Assembly: GCA_046155505.1 (NCBI GenBank)
Contig: JBJXFK010000195.1
Location: forward strand, 1 to 16,253
Direction of reading: 5' to 3'
Source: JBJXFK01 sp046155505
GTDB taxonomy: Bacteria; Planctomycetota; Phycisphaerae; UBA1845; Fen-1342
DNA length: 16,253 nucleotides
Under the pieces are notes generated by a model. It searched no databases. It was not told the origin of the DNA and saw only the letters and a program-made list of their open reading frames with translations. Each line of letters opens with the position of its first letter. The first letter of the stretch is position 1. Shown here piece after piece: positions 1 through 7,212 of the stretch. A program made the translations under genes and the position numbers.

Positions 1-371
1 TCGCCTTCCTTGGTCGCCCAGCCGCGTTGGTTGAGGAAACGCAGCGACTGCCCGACCGCAGATTGGTCGAGCGTGCAGTGCGCCGGCACATCGGTCACTT
101 TGCAGCGCCCGCCCTGCGCGATCAGCACACCGACGATGACCCGTTCGGGCAGCGGCTTGCCGACGGTCGCTTCGCCGTCTTTGCCGAGCGACAGCTCTTC
201 GAACGGCTGCTCCTGCACCGCCGCGAATTCGCGCTGGGCCAGTTCGGTCACTGCGGCGGCAACCGGCGACTGGTCCTGCCCCAGAGCGGCGGCGAGATCC
301 TGAATACGGACCGGGCCGCTCGCCGATGCGAGGTGCTGCAATAAATCAACTTGAAGCTTCGGCAATTCCAT
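1..371 (-). CDS. pheS: Phenylalanyl-tRNA synthetase alpha chain, archaeal/eukaryal type (N-terminus, partial)
   Basis: Minus-strand frame open from an ATG at 369-371 to the left window edge, giving 123 complete codons of the N-terminus. The protein begins MELPKLQVDLLQHL. Residues 1-65 read as a winged-helix-like segment (RIQDLAAALG, then VAAAVTELAQREFAAV). Next come a GKPLPERVIVGVLIAQGG segment (residues 71-88) and SLRFLNQRGWATKEG (109-123). This order resembles, from memory, the DNA-binding-fold N-terminal domains of archaeal/eukaryal PheRS alpha chains, where a 'GLPE...L...G' stretch is followed by 'LRKEGWA'. Bacterial-type PheS starts with a coiled coil instead. The aminoacylation domain would lie outside the window, so function rests on the N-terminus alone. 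A weak GGGA lies 7-8 nt before the start. A TATGAT-like -10 (complement of 422-427) could serve it, but no good -35 was found. Other winged-helix proteins are possible. Confidence 0.6.
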   Translation of the reverse strand, partial: MELPKLQVDLLQHLASASGPVRIQDLAAALGQDQSPVAAAVTELAQREFAAVQEQPFEELSLGKDGEATVGKPLPERVIVGVLIAQGGRCKVTDVPAHCTLDQSAVGQSLRFLNQRGWATKEG

Positions 372-868
372 GCGGGCGTCCCGTGCAAATACGTGATGCG
401 AGTCAATTCATCGAGCCGCGAATCATACATCGCGATGGACGAGCCGCCGAGTCCGCCGGCTGCGGAGCCTGCGAGCAAGAGTCCGCACCCGCGCTCGCGA
501 TTCCGCAATGGAGCGCAATTGCGACAGCGAGTGAGTTTCGCCGCTGCCTCTGCCTCTTTGTGCGACGCGCGTTGCGTCATGACAATCGGCGCACTCTTGC
601 ACAATTCGCTCCGAATTCATGGATCAGAGAAACGCAATACCGCTTTCAAGCGGGCACCGGAATGTCGCGTGCCGCACGATCCACTGCTGCTCAGCCGCGC
701 GAATCTGCGTCGGAGGTGGCAGATTTCGCACAGCCCCGATCGCGACTCCGCGCACGCCAATCTCTCGCGATCAACTGCGGCGGCGAGCGGCACTCTTTGG
801 CCCGTTTCATCGCTCGGCAAAGCGCCGGTCGCGCGAACAACGAGCGATTGGATCGATGGAGGTCTGCC
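372..868. other. Intergenic region without a convincing gene
   Basis: About 500 bases between the divergent starts of the pheS-like gene and the large secreted protein gene. Frames stay open on both strands because the DNA is GC-rich. Their translations are rich in Arg, Ser and Ala, show no recognisable domain, and lack good ribosome binding sites. Promoters for both flanking genes should lie here. The only hint I see is a TATGAT-like -10 on the minus strand (complement of 422-427). No tRNA, repeat array or terminator was recognised. Confidence 0.5.
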
Positions 869-3800
869 ATGAGTACATCGAGACTCGCGTTTCTCGCGGG
901 CTTGCGGGCATTGACCCGCCGCGACGGCCCGTTTGGTTGCCACTTTCTGCGCGGAGCACTCCTCATCATCCCCCTCGTGGCTGCCCTGCTGCTCACGCCC
1001 AGTGCAGCAGGCGAACTCGTTTTCTGGAACAAGCTCGGCAGCGCCGATGAACTCGCGAACAGCGCGATCGGCCCCGGCGGCTGGGTGGTCGGCAGCGGCG
1101 AAGCGTACGAAGCCGGTCGCTTTGGTGGCGGCTTCATTCGCAAACAAGCGGGCGGTTACGCGACCGCCAAGTTTCCCGGCAGCGTGCTCCACCCGCTGCG
1201 CGAGCGCGGGACGGTGGAAATCTGGATCGTGCCGAAAGTGTCGCAGCCGGTCGCGTTTCAGTATGGCATCTGGGCGCTGGTCGGCAGCGGTGCCGCCGAA
1301 CAATGGTACATGAACCGCGGCAACGTTTATCTCATCTGGGGCGACGGCGTCACGGGAAACGGCTTCTTCGGCGGCGTACAGTTTGACGGCCTCCACGCGC
1401 GCACGCCGGACGAGCCGCAGCAGTTCGTCACCACGCCTGGCGTCCCGGTGCATGCCGCGATCTGCTGGGATATCGACGGTATCGACGGCTCCGGCGATCG
1501 CGTGCGTGTCTATCGCAATGGCGTAATCGTGGGGGCCACTGCAACGGCGTGGAACTCGGCCGGCACCGTCTATCAGGACAAGTTCGAGACCGGTGCGGCC
1601 GCCGACACGCAAAGCCACGACAAGTATGGCTCCGACAATCTGAAAGTCTGGGACTTTGCCAAGACCGATTTCTCCGATCGGTTTGTCGAAGGCGGCCTGG
1701 TGTTCTGGAACCGGCTCGGGTCTGCGACCCAAGTCACGAACAGCGAGGTCGGCCCGAATGGCTGGATGACGGGAACCGGAGCCGCGTTCGAGCCGGCGAA
1801 GTTCGGCAACGGCTTCATCAACAAAGCCACGACCGACGTCGCCGCACCGCAATACCCCGGCAGCGTGCTGCACGTCCTGCGCGAGCGCGGCACGGTTGAA
1901 ATTTGGATCGTGCCAAAGGTGTCGTCGCCGCAGCCGTACACGCACGGCATTTACGCATTGGTCGGCGATTCGGCGGCCGAACACTGGTACATGAACCGCG
2001 GCAATGTCTATCTCATCTGGGGCGACACCGTCACGGGCAATGGCTTCTTCGGCGGCGTGCAGTTCGACGGTATGCACGCGCGCACGCCCGACGAGCCGCA
2101 GCAGTTTGTGACGACGCCCGGCACGCCCGTACACGCAGCGATCTGCTGGGACATCGACGGCATCGCCGGCAGCGGCGACAAAGTGCGCATCTACCGCGAC
2201 GGCATCCTCGTGAGCGCGACGAGCGCGGCTTGGAACCCCAGCGGCACTGTGTATCAAGAGAAGTTCATGACCGGCCACGTCGCGGGCACCGCGCCGGCTG
2301 ATCGCTATATCTCGGACAACCTCAAAGTCTGGAATTACGCGAAGACCGATTTCGCGGACCGCTTGCTCGAACCGGCCGGCAGTGCCAAGCCCGAAGTGCT
2401 GCTTGTCGCACGCGAGTCTGACTGCCGCAATCTCGCGAGTCCGACGCTGACCGTCGATGTCGAGATGGTCAACGCGCCGCAGAGCATCATCGCGGGTCAG
2501 TTCTTTGTGCAGTTCGATCCGACGCTCCTGCAACTCGCCGTTTCGAACATCTCGGCGATCTCGCCGTGGACCCAGCGTTTCATGGCAACGGTCGATAATG
2601 GCCTCGGAACGGCAGACGTTGCGGTGGCCGTGGCCGTCGGAGGCGGCGGCGGCGGCAGCGGTCGGATGGCGACGCTGGTGTTCGATGTGATCGACAGCAC
2701 TTGTACGCCGGAAGTCGAGGTGGTCTTGTTCCGCGCTCACGCACCGGCGACGCGGCTGACCGATCTGGAGATCAACAACTACAGCCTTGCCAACGGTCTG
2801 ATGATCTCGGCTGATCTCGGCGCGATCGTCACCGATTTGCACGCGCCGTCGATCGCCGACCCAGGGAATCTCATGCTCGAGTGTTCGGCGACGACTTTGG
2901 CGGCGATTGCCGCTTGGTTGGATTCGGCGACCGCGACCGATGACTGCGGCGGCGTTTCAATCACGCACGACTACGCGGGCCTCACCGGGCCATGTCCGGG
3001 CAGTGGCAGCGCCGTCGTCACTTGGACCGCGACCGACGCCTGCGGAAACGTCAGCACGCGGACGCGCAACGTGACGGTCGCTGACTCGAACCCGCCGTGG
3101 TTTGACGGCGGTTCGTCGCGTCCGCCGATCAGCGCGATCGCCGACGCGGGCGGTTGCACGGCAACGCTCAGCGTGACCGCGCCGACCGCGAACGATGATT
3201 GCGATGCGAGCGTCGATGTGATGGGCATGCGTTCGGACGGTCGTTCGATCGTCGCACCGTACCCAACGGGCGACACGACCATCACGTGGATCGCGTCGGA
3301 CTGTGCGGGCAACGCCGCGCTTGCGACGCAGGTCGTCACCATCGCGCCGGTGAATGAGGTTGTCGTCTCGATCGCCTTCGCAGGCAGTTGGACTGGCGGC
3401 ATCGTCGAACGGTGCATCCACTTCGAACTGTTCCGCAGCGATTGTGCCGACACTGTCGTCATCGATCGCGACGTGCAATTCACCGGGCCGATCGGCGAGA
3501 CGGTCACGCTTCAAGTTCCGTGCGGCAGCTACTCGTGCATGACCGCACGCGACGTGAAGCACTCGCTGCGTTCGACCGACTGGGATTTCGCGATCACGGG
3601 CACTTCGTACGACGCGACCTTCGTCGATGAGCACGCCCTGCTGCTCGGCAATCTCTACCAGGACGGCGACGAGTATCGCTATATCGACATCCTCGATTTC
3701 GCGGTGCTGCTCGCCCGCTTTGGTTCGAGCGAGCCGCCGAACACGCCGTGCGGGTTCGCGGCGCGACACGCCGATCTTACCGGCGATGCGCTCGTGAATC

Positions 3801-4147
3801 TGACCGACATGGCGATCCTGCTCGCCGACTTCGGCCTGACGCAAGCGGACAACTGTTGCGGCCTGAGCACTCTCGTCGCGGGTGATGGAATCGGAGCGAC
3901 GTTGCCGATCGCCGCGAGCCATGAGCTACTCAACTGGAGCGGGCTGCGACCGTACGGCGCGAAGCCGATCGGTCCGCGAACGTCGATCACCGTCGCCGAG
4001 TTGCTGAAGCGCGGCGATGCTGACTTGGCGGCCGCCGATCTCAATCGCGACGGGGTGGTGGACTTGGGCGACTATCATGCCGGCACCAAGCGTCCGGTTC
4101 GTCGACTCGAGTTGATACACTCGCAGAGGCGAGAATCAGGCGACTAG
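869..4147 (+). CDS. Secreted multidomain protein: two LamG-like domains, cohesin-like, HYR-like and dockerin-like modules
   Basis: A 1092-aa exported protein of unknown specific function. Its modules suggest carbohydrate or protein binding at the cell surface. The start is ATG 869: GGAGG at 859-863 lies 5-6 nt upstream, and translation there begins with a basic segment and a hydrophobic core (LLIIPLVAALLL, residues 31-42) ending near SAAG, a signal peptide. The frame stays open upstream to 326, but that stretch has no signal peptide or RBS. Residues 49-275 and 276-502 are two tandem LamG/concanavalin-like jelly rolls sharing long identical runs such as YMNRGNVYLIWGD and HARTPDEPQQFVTTPG. Residues about 507-655 resemble a cohesin-like fold (FFVQFDPTLLQLAV, later ATLVFDV) and include a Gly-rich loop. 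Residues about 660-830 hold two HYR-like units (VTWTATDACGNVS, ITWIASDCAGNAA). EF-hand or dockerin-like helices follow near 926-952, 968-989 and 1054-1075 (ADLNRDGVVDLGDY). The domain names are family-level calls from sequence pattern. No catalytic site was seen. Confidence 0.85.
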   Translation: MSTSRLAFLAGLRALTRRDGPFGCHFLRGALLIIPLVAALLLTPSAAGELVFWNKLGSADELANSAIGPGGWVVGSGEAYEAGRFGGGFIRKQAGGYATAKFPGSVLHPLRERGTVEIWIVPKVSQPVAFQYGIWALVGSGAAEQWYMNRGNVYLIWGDGVTGNGFFGGVQFDGLHARTPDEPQQFVTTPGVPVHAAICWDIDGIDGSGDRVRVYRNGVIVGATATAWNSAGTVYQDKFETGAAADTQSHDKYGSDNLKVWDFAKTDFSDRFVEGGLVFWNRLGSATQVTNSEVGPNGWMTGTGAAFEPAKFGNGFINKATTDVAAPQYPGSVLHVLRERGTVEIWIVPKVSSPQPYTHGIYALVGDSAAEHWYMNRGNVYLIWGDTVTGNGFFGGVQFDGMHARTPDEPQQFVTTPGTPVHAAICWDIDGIAGSGDKVRIYRDGILVSATSAAWNPSGTVYQEKFMTGHVAGTAPADRYISDNLKVWNYAKTDFADRLLEPAGSAKPEVLLVARESDCRNLASPTLTVDVEMVNAPQSIIAGQFFVQFDPTLLQLAVSNISAISPWTQRFMATVDNGLGTADVAVAVAVGGGGGGSGRMATLVFDVIDSTCTPEVEVVLFRAHAPATRLTDLEINNYSLANGLMISADLGAIVTDLHAPSIADPGNLMLECSATTLAAIAAWLDSATATDDCGGVSITHDYAGLTGPCPGSGSAVVTWTATDACGNVSTRTRNVTVADSNPPWFDGGSSRPPISAIADAGGCTATLSVTAPTANDDCDASVDVMGMRSDGRSIVAPYPTGDTTITWIASDCAGNAALATQVVTIAPVNEVVVSIAFAGSWTGGIVERCIHFELFRSDCADTVVIDRDVQFTGPIGETVTLQVPCGSYSCMTARDVKHSLRSTDWDFAITGTSYDATFVDEHALLLGNLYQDGDEYRYIDILDFAVLLARFGSSEPPNTPCGFAARHADLTGDALVNLTDMAILLADFGLTQADNCCGLSTLVAGDGIGATLPIAASHELLNWSGLRPYGAKPIGPRTSITVAELLKRGDADLAAADLNRDGVVDLGDYHAGTKRPVRRLELIHSQRRESGD
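1013..2370 (+). repeat. Tandem domain duplication (two ~680-bp units)
   Basis: The units 1013-1693 and 1694-2370 are in-frame tandem copies coding for the two LamG-like domains, each about 227 residues. Nucleotide identity is high in the middle (for example 1314-1375 against 1995-2056) and lower at the ends, where residues 65-95 of unit 1 differ from unit 2. This pattern suggests an old duplication, possibly with local gene conversion in the core. Confidence 0.85.
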
Positions 4148-4174
4148 GCTAGCCTGCTTCTCTGCTCGAAAGTT

Positions 4175-4212
4175 CGCGGCCCGATCGTGCCTCCCGGCTC
4201 GATCGGGCCGCG
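4175..4212. terminator. Hairpin terminator between convergent genes
   Basis: A perfect 13-bp stem (4175-4187 with 4200-4212) encloses a 12-nt loop. Inside the loop GCC/GGC can pair around a TCCC tetraloop. It lies 28 nt after the stop of the secreted protein gene and 58 nt after the stop of the opposing PEP-CTERM gene. The T tract is short (TTT after 4213), so it is not a canonical intrinsic terminator, but the placement suits a bidirectional one. Confidence 0.65.
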
Positions 4213-4269
4213 CGTTTCTGCGAAGCTGAAGGCGATTGTGAAGCGGAATCAGCGCGTCGCTCAGGCCGT

Positions 4270-4911
4270 TCACCGTCGCCAAGTGATGGCGCCGACGAGC
4301 GCACCGAACACGAGTAGACCAATTGCGGACGGCTCGGGCACATCAACGAATAGCTGGTCGATCAGCCAGTGGCCACCGGTGTTGACGATCAACCCGTAGT
4401 CTTCCAAAGAGCTGATGTAGCTGCCGACCCAGAGCCGGTCGCGGCGATAGTGCCAACCATCACCCAGCGGCAGTTGGTCAGTCAGCTCCGCCATCATTGG
4501 TCGTGAGTAGTAATCGTAGGGATGTCCGGGCCTCGGACTCCACCAGTCGAATCCCGGCGAGAACTCCTCAGCGTATGAAACCATCTGGACATACCAGTCA
4601 TTCAAACGGCCGCCAAACGGAATGTACGAGTCGACGCGCATGATCAAGAGCTGATCCACGTCGAGGATTCCACTTCGGCCCGCGTATTCGGGCATGTAGG
4701 TGTACGGCGGGAGCAGCAGCAGTTCGTACCCACTCGGATTCCATGTCGCGCGATCCGGATGAATTTCGAACGGATAATTTGCCATCGCCGAGAACTCGGC
4801 GAACAAGAACTCGTCGCGATTCCAGGGTGGGACAATTCGATCGTCGGCGACCGAAACGGAGATCTGAACCGCAACAACGGTGGCAATCAAAGCGACTCGC
4901 ACTGCGAACAT
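4270..4911 (-). CDS. PEP-CTERM sorting domain-containing exported protein
   Basis: A 213-aa protein. The start is ATG at 4909-4911: CGGAGGTG lies 4-6 nt upstream on the minus strand, and the first 22 residues (MFAVRVALIATVVAVQISVS...) form a signal peptide with a cut near VADD. The frame stays open upstream to 5160, but that part is Cys/Arg-rich and has no RBS. The C-terminus is a textbook PEP-CTERM tripartite tail: VPEPSA at residues 191-196, a hydrophobic segment at 197-209, then WRR. Such proteins are recognised by an exosortase, which is not in this window, and processed at the cell envelope. The middle is rich in Trp, Tyr and Pro (for example FDWWSPRPGHPYDYYSRP, residues 121-138) and matches no family I recognise. 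No catalytic motif was seen. The gene is convergent with the upstream secreted protein gene and divergent from the EEP gene. Confidence 0.85.
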   Translation of the reverse strand: MFAVRVALIATVVAVQISVSVADDRIVPPWNRDEFLFAEFSAMANYPFEIHPDRATWNPSGYELLLLPPYTYMPEYAGRSGILDVDQLLIMRVDSYIPFGGRLNDWYVQMVSYAEEFSPGFDWWSPRPGHPYDYYSRPMMAELTDQLPLGDGWHYRRDRLWVGSYISSLEDYGLIVNTGGHWLIDQLFVDVPEPSAIGLLVFGALVGAITWRR

Positions 4912-5034
4912 GATGCACCTCCGCGTTCGACCCGACACAACACGCGACCCCTGCGTGAGTTGCGCACACATCGGTATCGTATGCAATCGACGTACCATGG
5001 TTGCGTTCGACCGGGCAGTTCGGGTGCCCAAATG

Positions 5035-5064
5035 TTGAACTGTCCCGCACCGTTGGCGTAATAC
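5035..5064 (+). promoter_or_regulatory. Candidate sigma-70-like promoter for the EEP-family gene
   Basis: TTGAAC at 5035-5040 and TAATAC at 5059-5064, separated by 18 nt, lie about 57 nt upstream of the ATG at 5122. Both boxes deviate from consensus, so this is only a candidate. Confidence 0.3.
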
Positions 5065-5121
5065 ACCCGATGGACACGCAAGTCCCTGCGGCGTCGCTTT
5101 GGCGACCGCGTAAAAGGTGCA

Positions 5122-6192
5122 ATGAACAACGCAAACGAAGACGCATTGAAAAACCCGCATCGCCGATCAATCCTGACCCGATCCATGACGGCGATCGGGT
5201 GGGTTGTGGTCGCCGTCGCGTACCCGGTTTTGGCGTTCGGATTGGTGTGGCCAATGGAACTGCGCGAAGAGCGGCTAATTCCGTCAACGCTAATCCACGC
5301 CGCGTTCATGGTGCGTACGTTTCTGTTTCACGCGGGCGTCGCGCTCGCGGTCGTCGCACTTCGCGCGCTGATCGCGCGCGATCCGCGACTGGCGATCACC
5401 ACCGTGCCGGCGATTGTGATTGCGCTTGCGTCGACGGTCCCAAACTTCTTTCCGCGTGGCGCGGCGGCCGGCGCTGCCGACGCAGCGACGATTCGCGTCT
5501 TCAGCGGGAATCTACTCGCATTCAACCGCGAAACGGCGGAGATCGCCAACGAGATCGCCGCATGCGACGCCGACGTGATCATGCTTCAAGAGTTCACGCC
5601 GCACTGGCGCGACGCACTCGCCCCGCGGCTCGAAGATCGCTATCCGTATCAGGTGCTCGCACCACAGACCGACTGTTTCGGCGTCGCGATCTATAGCAAG
5701 TGGCCGTATGTCCAGTCGCCGCGCGTCGATGTGCGGCTCGGTCGCGAGCCGGCGCCGCAGATTCGTGCGGTGGTGCAAACGCCGCTGGGGCCGGTCGTGT
5801 TTTACAACATCCATCTGGTGCCGCCGACGTCGGTGACGCGGTCGACCGAGCAGCGGCTGGAACTGGCCGATCTGCTGGAATGCGTGCGAGCAGAGACGCT
5901 GCCGGTGGTCGTCAGCGGCGATTTCAACTTCACGCTCGACAGCCTGCATCACCGCCGCGTGCGAGAAGCCGGTTTCCGCGACGTGCATGAAATCGCCGGC
6001 TGTGGGCGCGGCTCGACCTGGCCGGTGAAGCGTTGGACGCGATACGTGCCGGGCATTCGGCTGGATCACATTTACATTTCGTCGCAGTTGACGGCGGCGA
6101 GTTGCGGGCAGGGCGTCGGAATGGGTAGCGATCATCGACCCGTGTTCGCAATGCTCGCGCTCGTTACTGCACCCGGTGCGATCGATCGCTGA
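5122..6192 (+). CDS. Membrane-anchored endonuclease/exonuclease/phosphatase (EEP) family protein
   Basis: A 356-aa protein with an RBS-like AAAGGTG ending 3 nt before the ATG. The N-terminal part has three likely membrane helices (about residues 24-44, 57-80 and 91-108). From residue 123 on comes a complete EEP (DNase I-like) metallo-phosphodiesterase domain. Its motifs are FSGNLL (N130), MLQEF (E157), YNIHL (H231), SGDFNF (D267, N269), RLDHIY (D315) and GSDHRP (D337, H338), which together form the metal and phosphate site of the family. The substrate cannot be told: relatives include nucleases, sphingomyelinases and phosphoinositide phosphatases. Membrane-anchored versions of this layout are common in bacteria and place the domain on the outer side. 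The gene is divergent from the PEP-CTERM gene. A long inverted repeat begins 26 nt after its stop. Confidence 0.88.
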   Translation: MNNANEDALKNPHRRSILTRSMTAIGWVVVAVAYPVLAFGLVWPMELREERLIPSTLIHAAFMVRTFLFHAGVALAVVALRALIARDPRLAITTVPAIVIALASTVPNFFPRGAAAGAADAATIRVFSGNLLAFNRETAEIANEIAACDADVIMLQEFTPHWRDALAPRLEDRYPYQVLAPQTDCFGVAIYSKWPYVQSPRVDVRLGREPAPQIRAVVQTPLGPVVFYNIHLVPPTSVTRSTEQRLELADLLECVRAETLPVVVSGDFNFTLDSLHHRRVREAGFRDVHEIAGCGRGSTWPVKRWTRYVPGIRLDHIYISSQLTAASCGQGVGMGSDHRPVFAMLALVTAPGAIDR

Positions 6193-6217
6193 TCCCACGC
6201 TTGCGCGCTCGCGCAAC

Positions 6218-6298
6218 GTAGCGATCGGCCCTCCGAGGCCGACGCCGTTCGTGCGTGCGTTGCGCCCACGCTGTCGGGCACGGAGGCCCGATCGCTAC
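6218..6298. repeat. Long imperfect palindrome built from a dispersed 26-nt repeat
   Basis: Arms 6218-6243 and 6273-6298 are inverted copies matching at 23 of 26 positions, with a 29-nt loop. The right arm is an exact inverted copy of 15257-15282 elsewhere in the window. It lies 26 nt after the EEP stop codon and before the membrane protein gene, so it may also act as a terminator. An alternative small hairpin pairs GCGCAACG (6211-6218) with CGTTGCGC (6258-6265). Confidence 0.8.
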
Positions 6299-6414
6299 GC
6301 CTTCGACGCCGCGCGAGCCCGCGCGCGAGAGAAATTTCGGCTCAACATGCTATTACTATGTGCCGCATCGCCGCGACGCCTCTCGACCCACGGCGGGCGG
6401 CACGGAGGTTGGGC

Positions 6415-7056
6415 ATGGACGAATCGCATCGACTGTCGACGAAACTGCTGCACGTCGCCTGGATGGCGATCGCGCTCGGGCTGACGTTGCAATTCACCAC
6501 TTCGATCGTGGCTGGCCTGGTCGGCGGGGCATTTCCGGATGCGGCGACGTGGGTCCGCGACGCGACGCAAAAAATCAGTTGGTCGACATTCACCTGCCTC
6601 GGCGTCGCACTCGGCACCGCAGCGTCGAAGGCCCGCGCGATGTGGACCGGTCTCGCCGGTTTGTTCGCCGCACCGGCGGCGTTCATCACGGCTCGCACGG
6701 TGCAGAAGGGCGTCGGCGCGGCGGTGGGTGCCAATGTCGCGGCGATGAGCGCGGTTGCATTCTGGAGTGTGCTCGCACTCAAGAGCGGCCAGTACGCGAC
6801 GTTCGGCGCGCTGCTCGCCTATGCCGCGTCCCGGCCGTGGGGCGGTTTGTGGACGCACATCGGCGTCGGTGCGGCGAGCGGTCTTGTGTTCGGCTTGTCG
6901 GCGCTGGCGATTGTCACAAGCAGCGCCGCGAAACCGCCACCGATGGGTGCGGTGGTCGGCCAAGCCGTGAACGAAGTGCTATTTCCGGTTGGGTGTGCGC
7001 TGGTGCTCTACTTCGCAAGCAAGATGTCGAGCGTGGTCAAGAAGGTCGAAGGTTGA
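6415..7056 (+). CDS. Multi-pass membrane protein of unknown function
   Basis: A 213-aa hydrophobic protein. ATG 6415 is chosen over the upstream ATG at 6358 because GGAGG at 6404-6408 sits 6 nt before it. About six or seven membrane segments can be read, near residues 11-38, 57-70, 76-94, 104-122, 127-140, 146-168 and 184-202, joined by short loops. A short basic stretch (KMSSVVKK) stands near the C-terminus. I recognise no family motif. The last codons and the stop (7042-7056) lie inside a heptanucleotide tandem repeat, so the natural end of the protein may have been overwritten by the repeat. The gene is convergent with the metzincin-like gene. Confidence 0.7.
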   Translation: MDESHRLSTKLLHVAWMAIALGLTLQFTTSIVAGLVGGAFPDAATWVRDATQKISWSTFTCLGVALGTAASKARAMWTGLAGLFAAPAAFITARTVQKGVGAAVGANVAAMSAVAFWSVLALKSGQYATFGALLAYAASRPWGGLWTHIGVGAASGLVFGLSALAIVTSSAAKPPPMGAVVGQAVNEVLFPVGCALVLYFASKMSSVVKKVEG

Positions 7057-7076
7057 AGGGCGAAGGACGAACGCCC
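7042..7076 (+). repeat. Heptanucleotide tandem array (AAGGNNG)n across a stop codon
   Basis: Four 7-bp units starting AAGG and ending G (7042-7069) and a fifth degenerate unit (7070-7076). The array starts inside the last codons of the membrane protein gene and supplies its TGA at 7054-7056. A closely related array lies at 15198-15246. Confidence 0.75.
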
Positions 7077-7120
7077 AGTGACGGCACCGACGACGACGGG
7101 AAACCGCAAACAGTAAAGCC

Positions 7121-7191
7121 GGATTAGGGATTGGGAGCACGGTAGCAGTGCCGCCGCCGGTTTCCAATCCCTAATCGCGAATCCCTATTCC
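7121..7191. repeat. Palindromic heptamer element between convergent genes
   Basis: A perfect 13-bp inverted repeat pairs 7122-7134 with 7164-7176 around a 29-nt loop. Both arms are 7-bp units of the type GGATTNG: two on the left (7121-7134) and four on the opposite strand on the right (7164-7191). It lies between the stops at 7056 and 7213 and could serve as a bidirectional terminator, though it has no T tract. Confidence 0.75.
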
Positions 7192-7212
7192 CGTGTGCCT
7201 ATTCGTCGCCCG

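Noticed and set aside
326..868. In-frame upstream extension of the secreted protein gene to an ATG at 326
   Set aside because: The extension overlaps the oppositely oriented pheS-like start, has no RBS or domain, and would bury the clear signal peptide that begins at 869.
617..2842. 741-codon open frame on the minus strand
   Set aside because: It lies opposite the LamG/cohesin coding region. Its translation is His/Arg/Asp-rich with no domain, as expected from the antisense of a GC-rich gene.
2957..3922. 321-codon open frame on the minus strand
   Set aside because: Antisense shadow of the HYR/dockerin part of the secreted protein. The translation is Arg-rich without motifs.
4912..5160. Upstream extension of the PEP-CTERM gene to an ATG at 5160
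   Set aside because: It crosses the start of the divergent EEP gene and lacks an RBS. ATG 4911 has an excellent RBS and begins a signal peptide.
7042..7191. CRISPR array
   Set aside because: The repeats are 7-bp tandem units and palindromes without spacers of constant length, and no cas genes are present.
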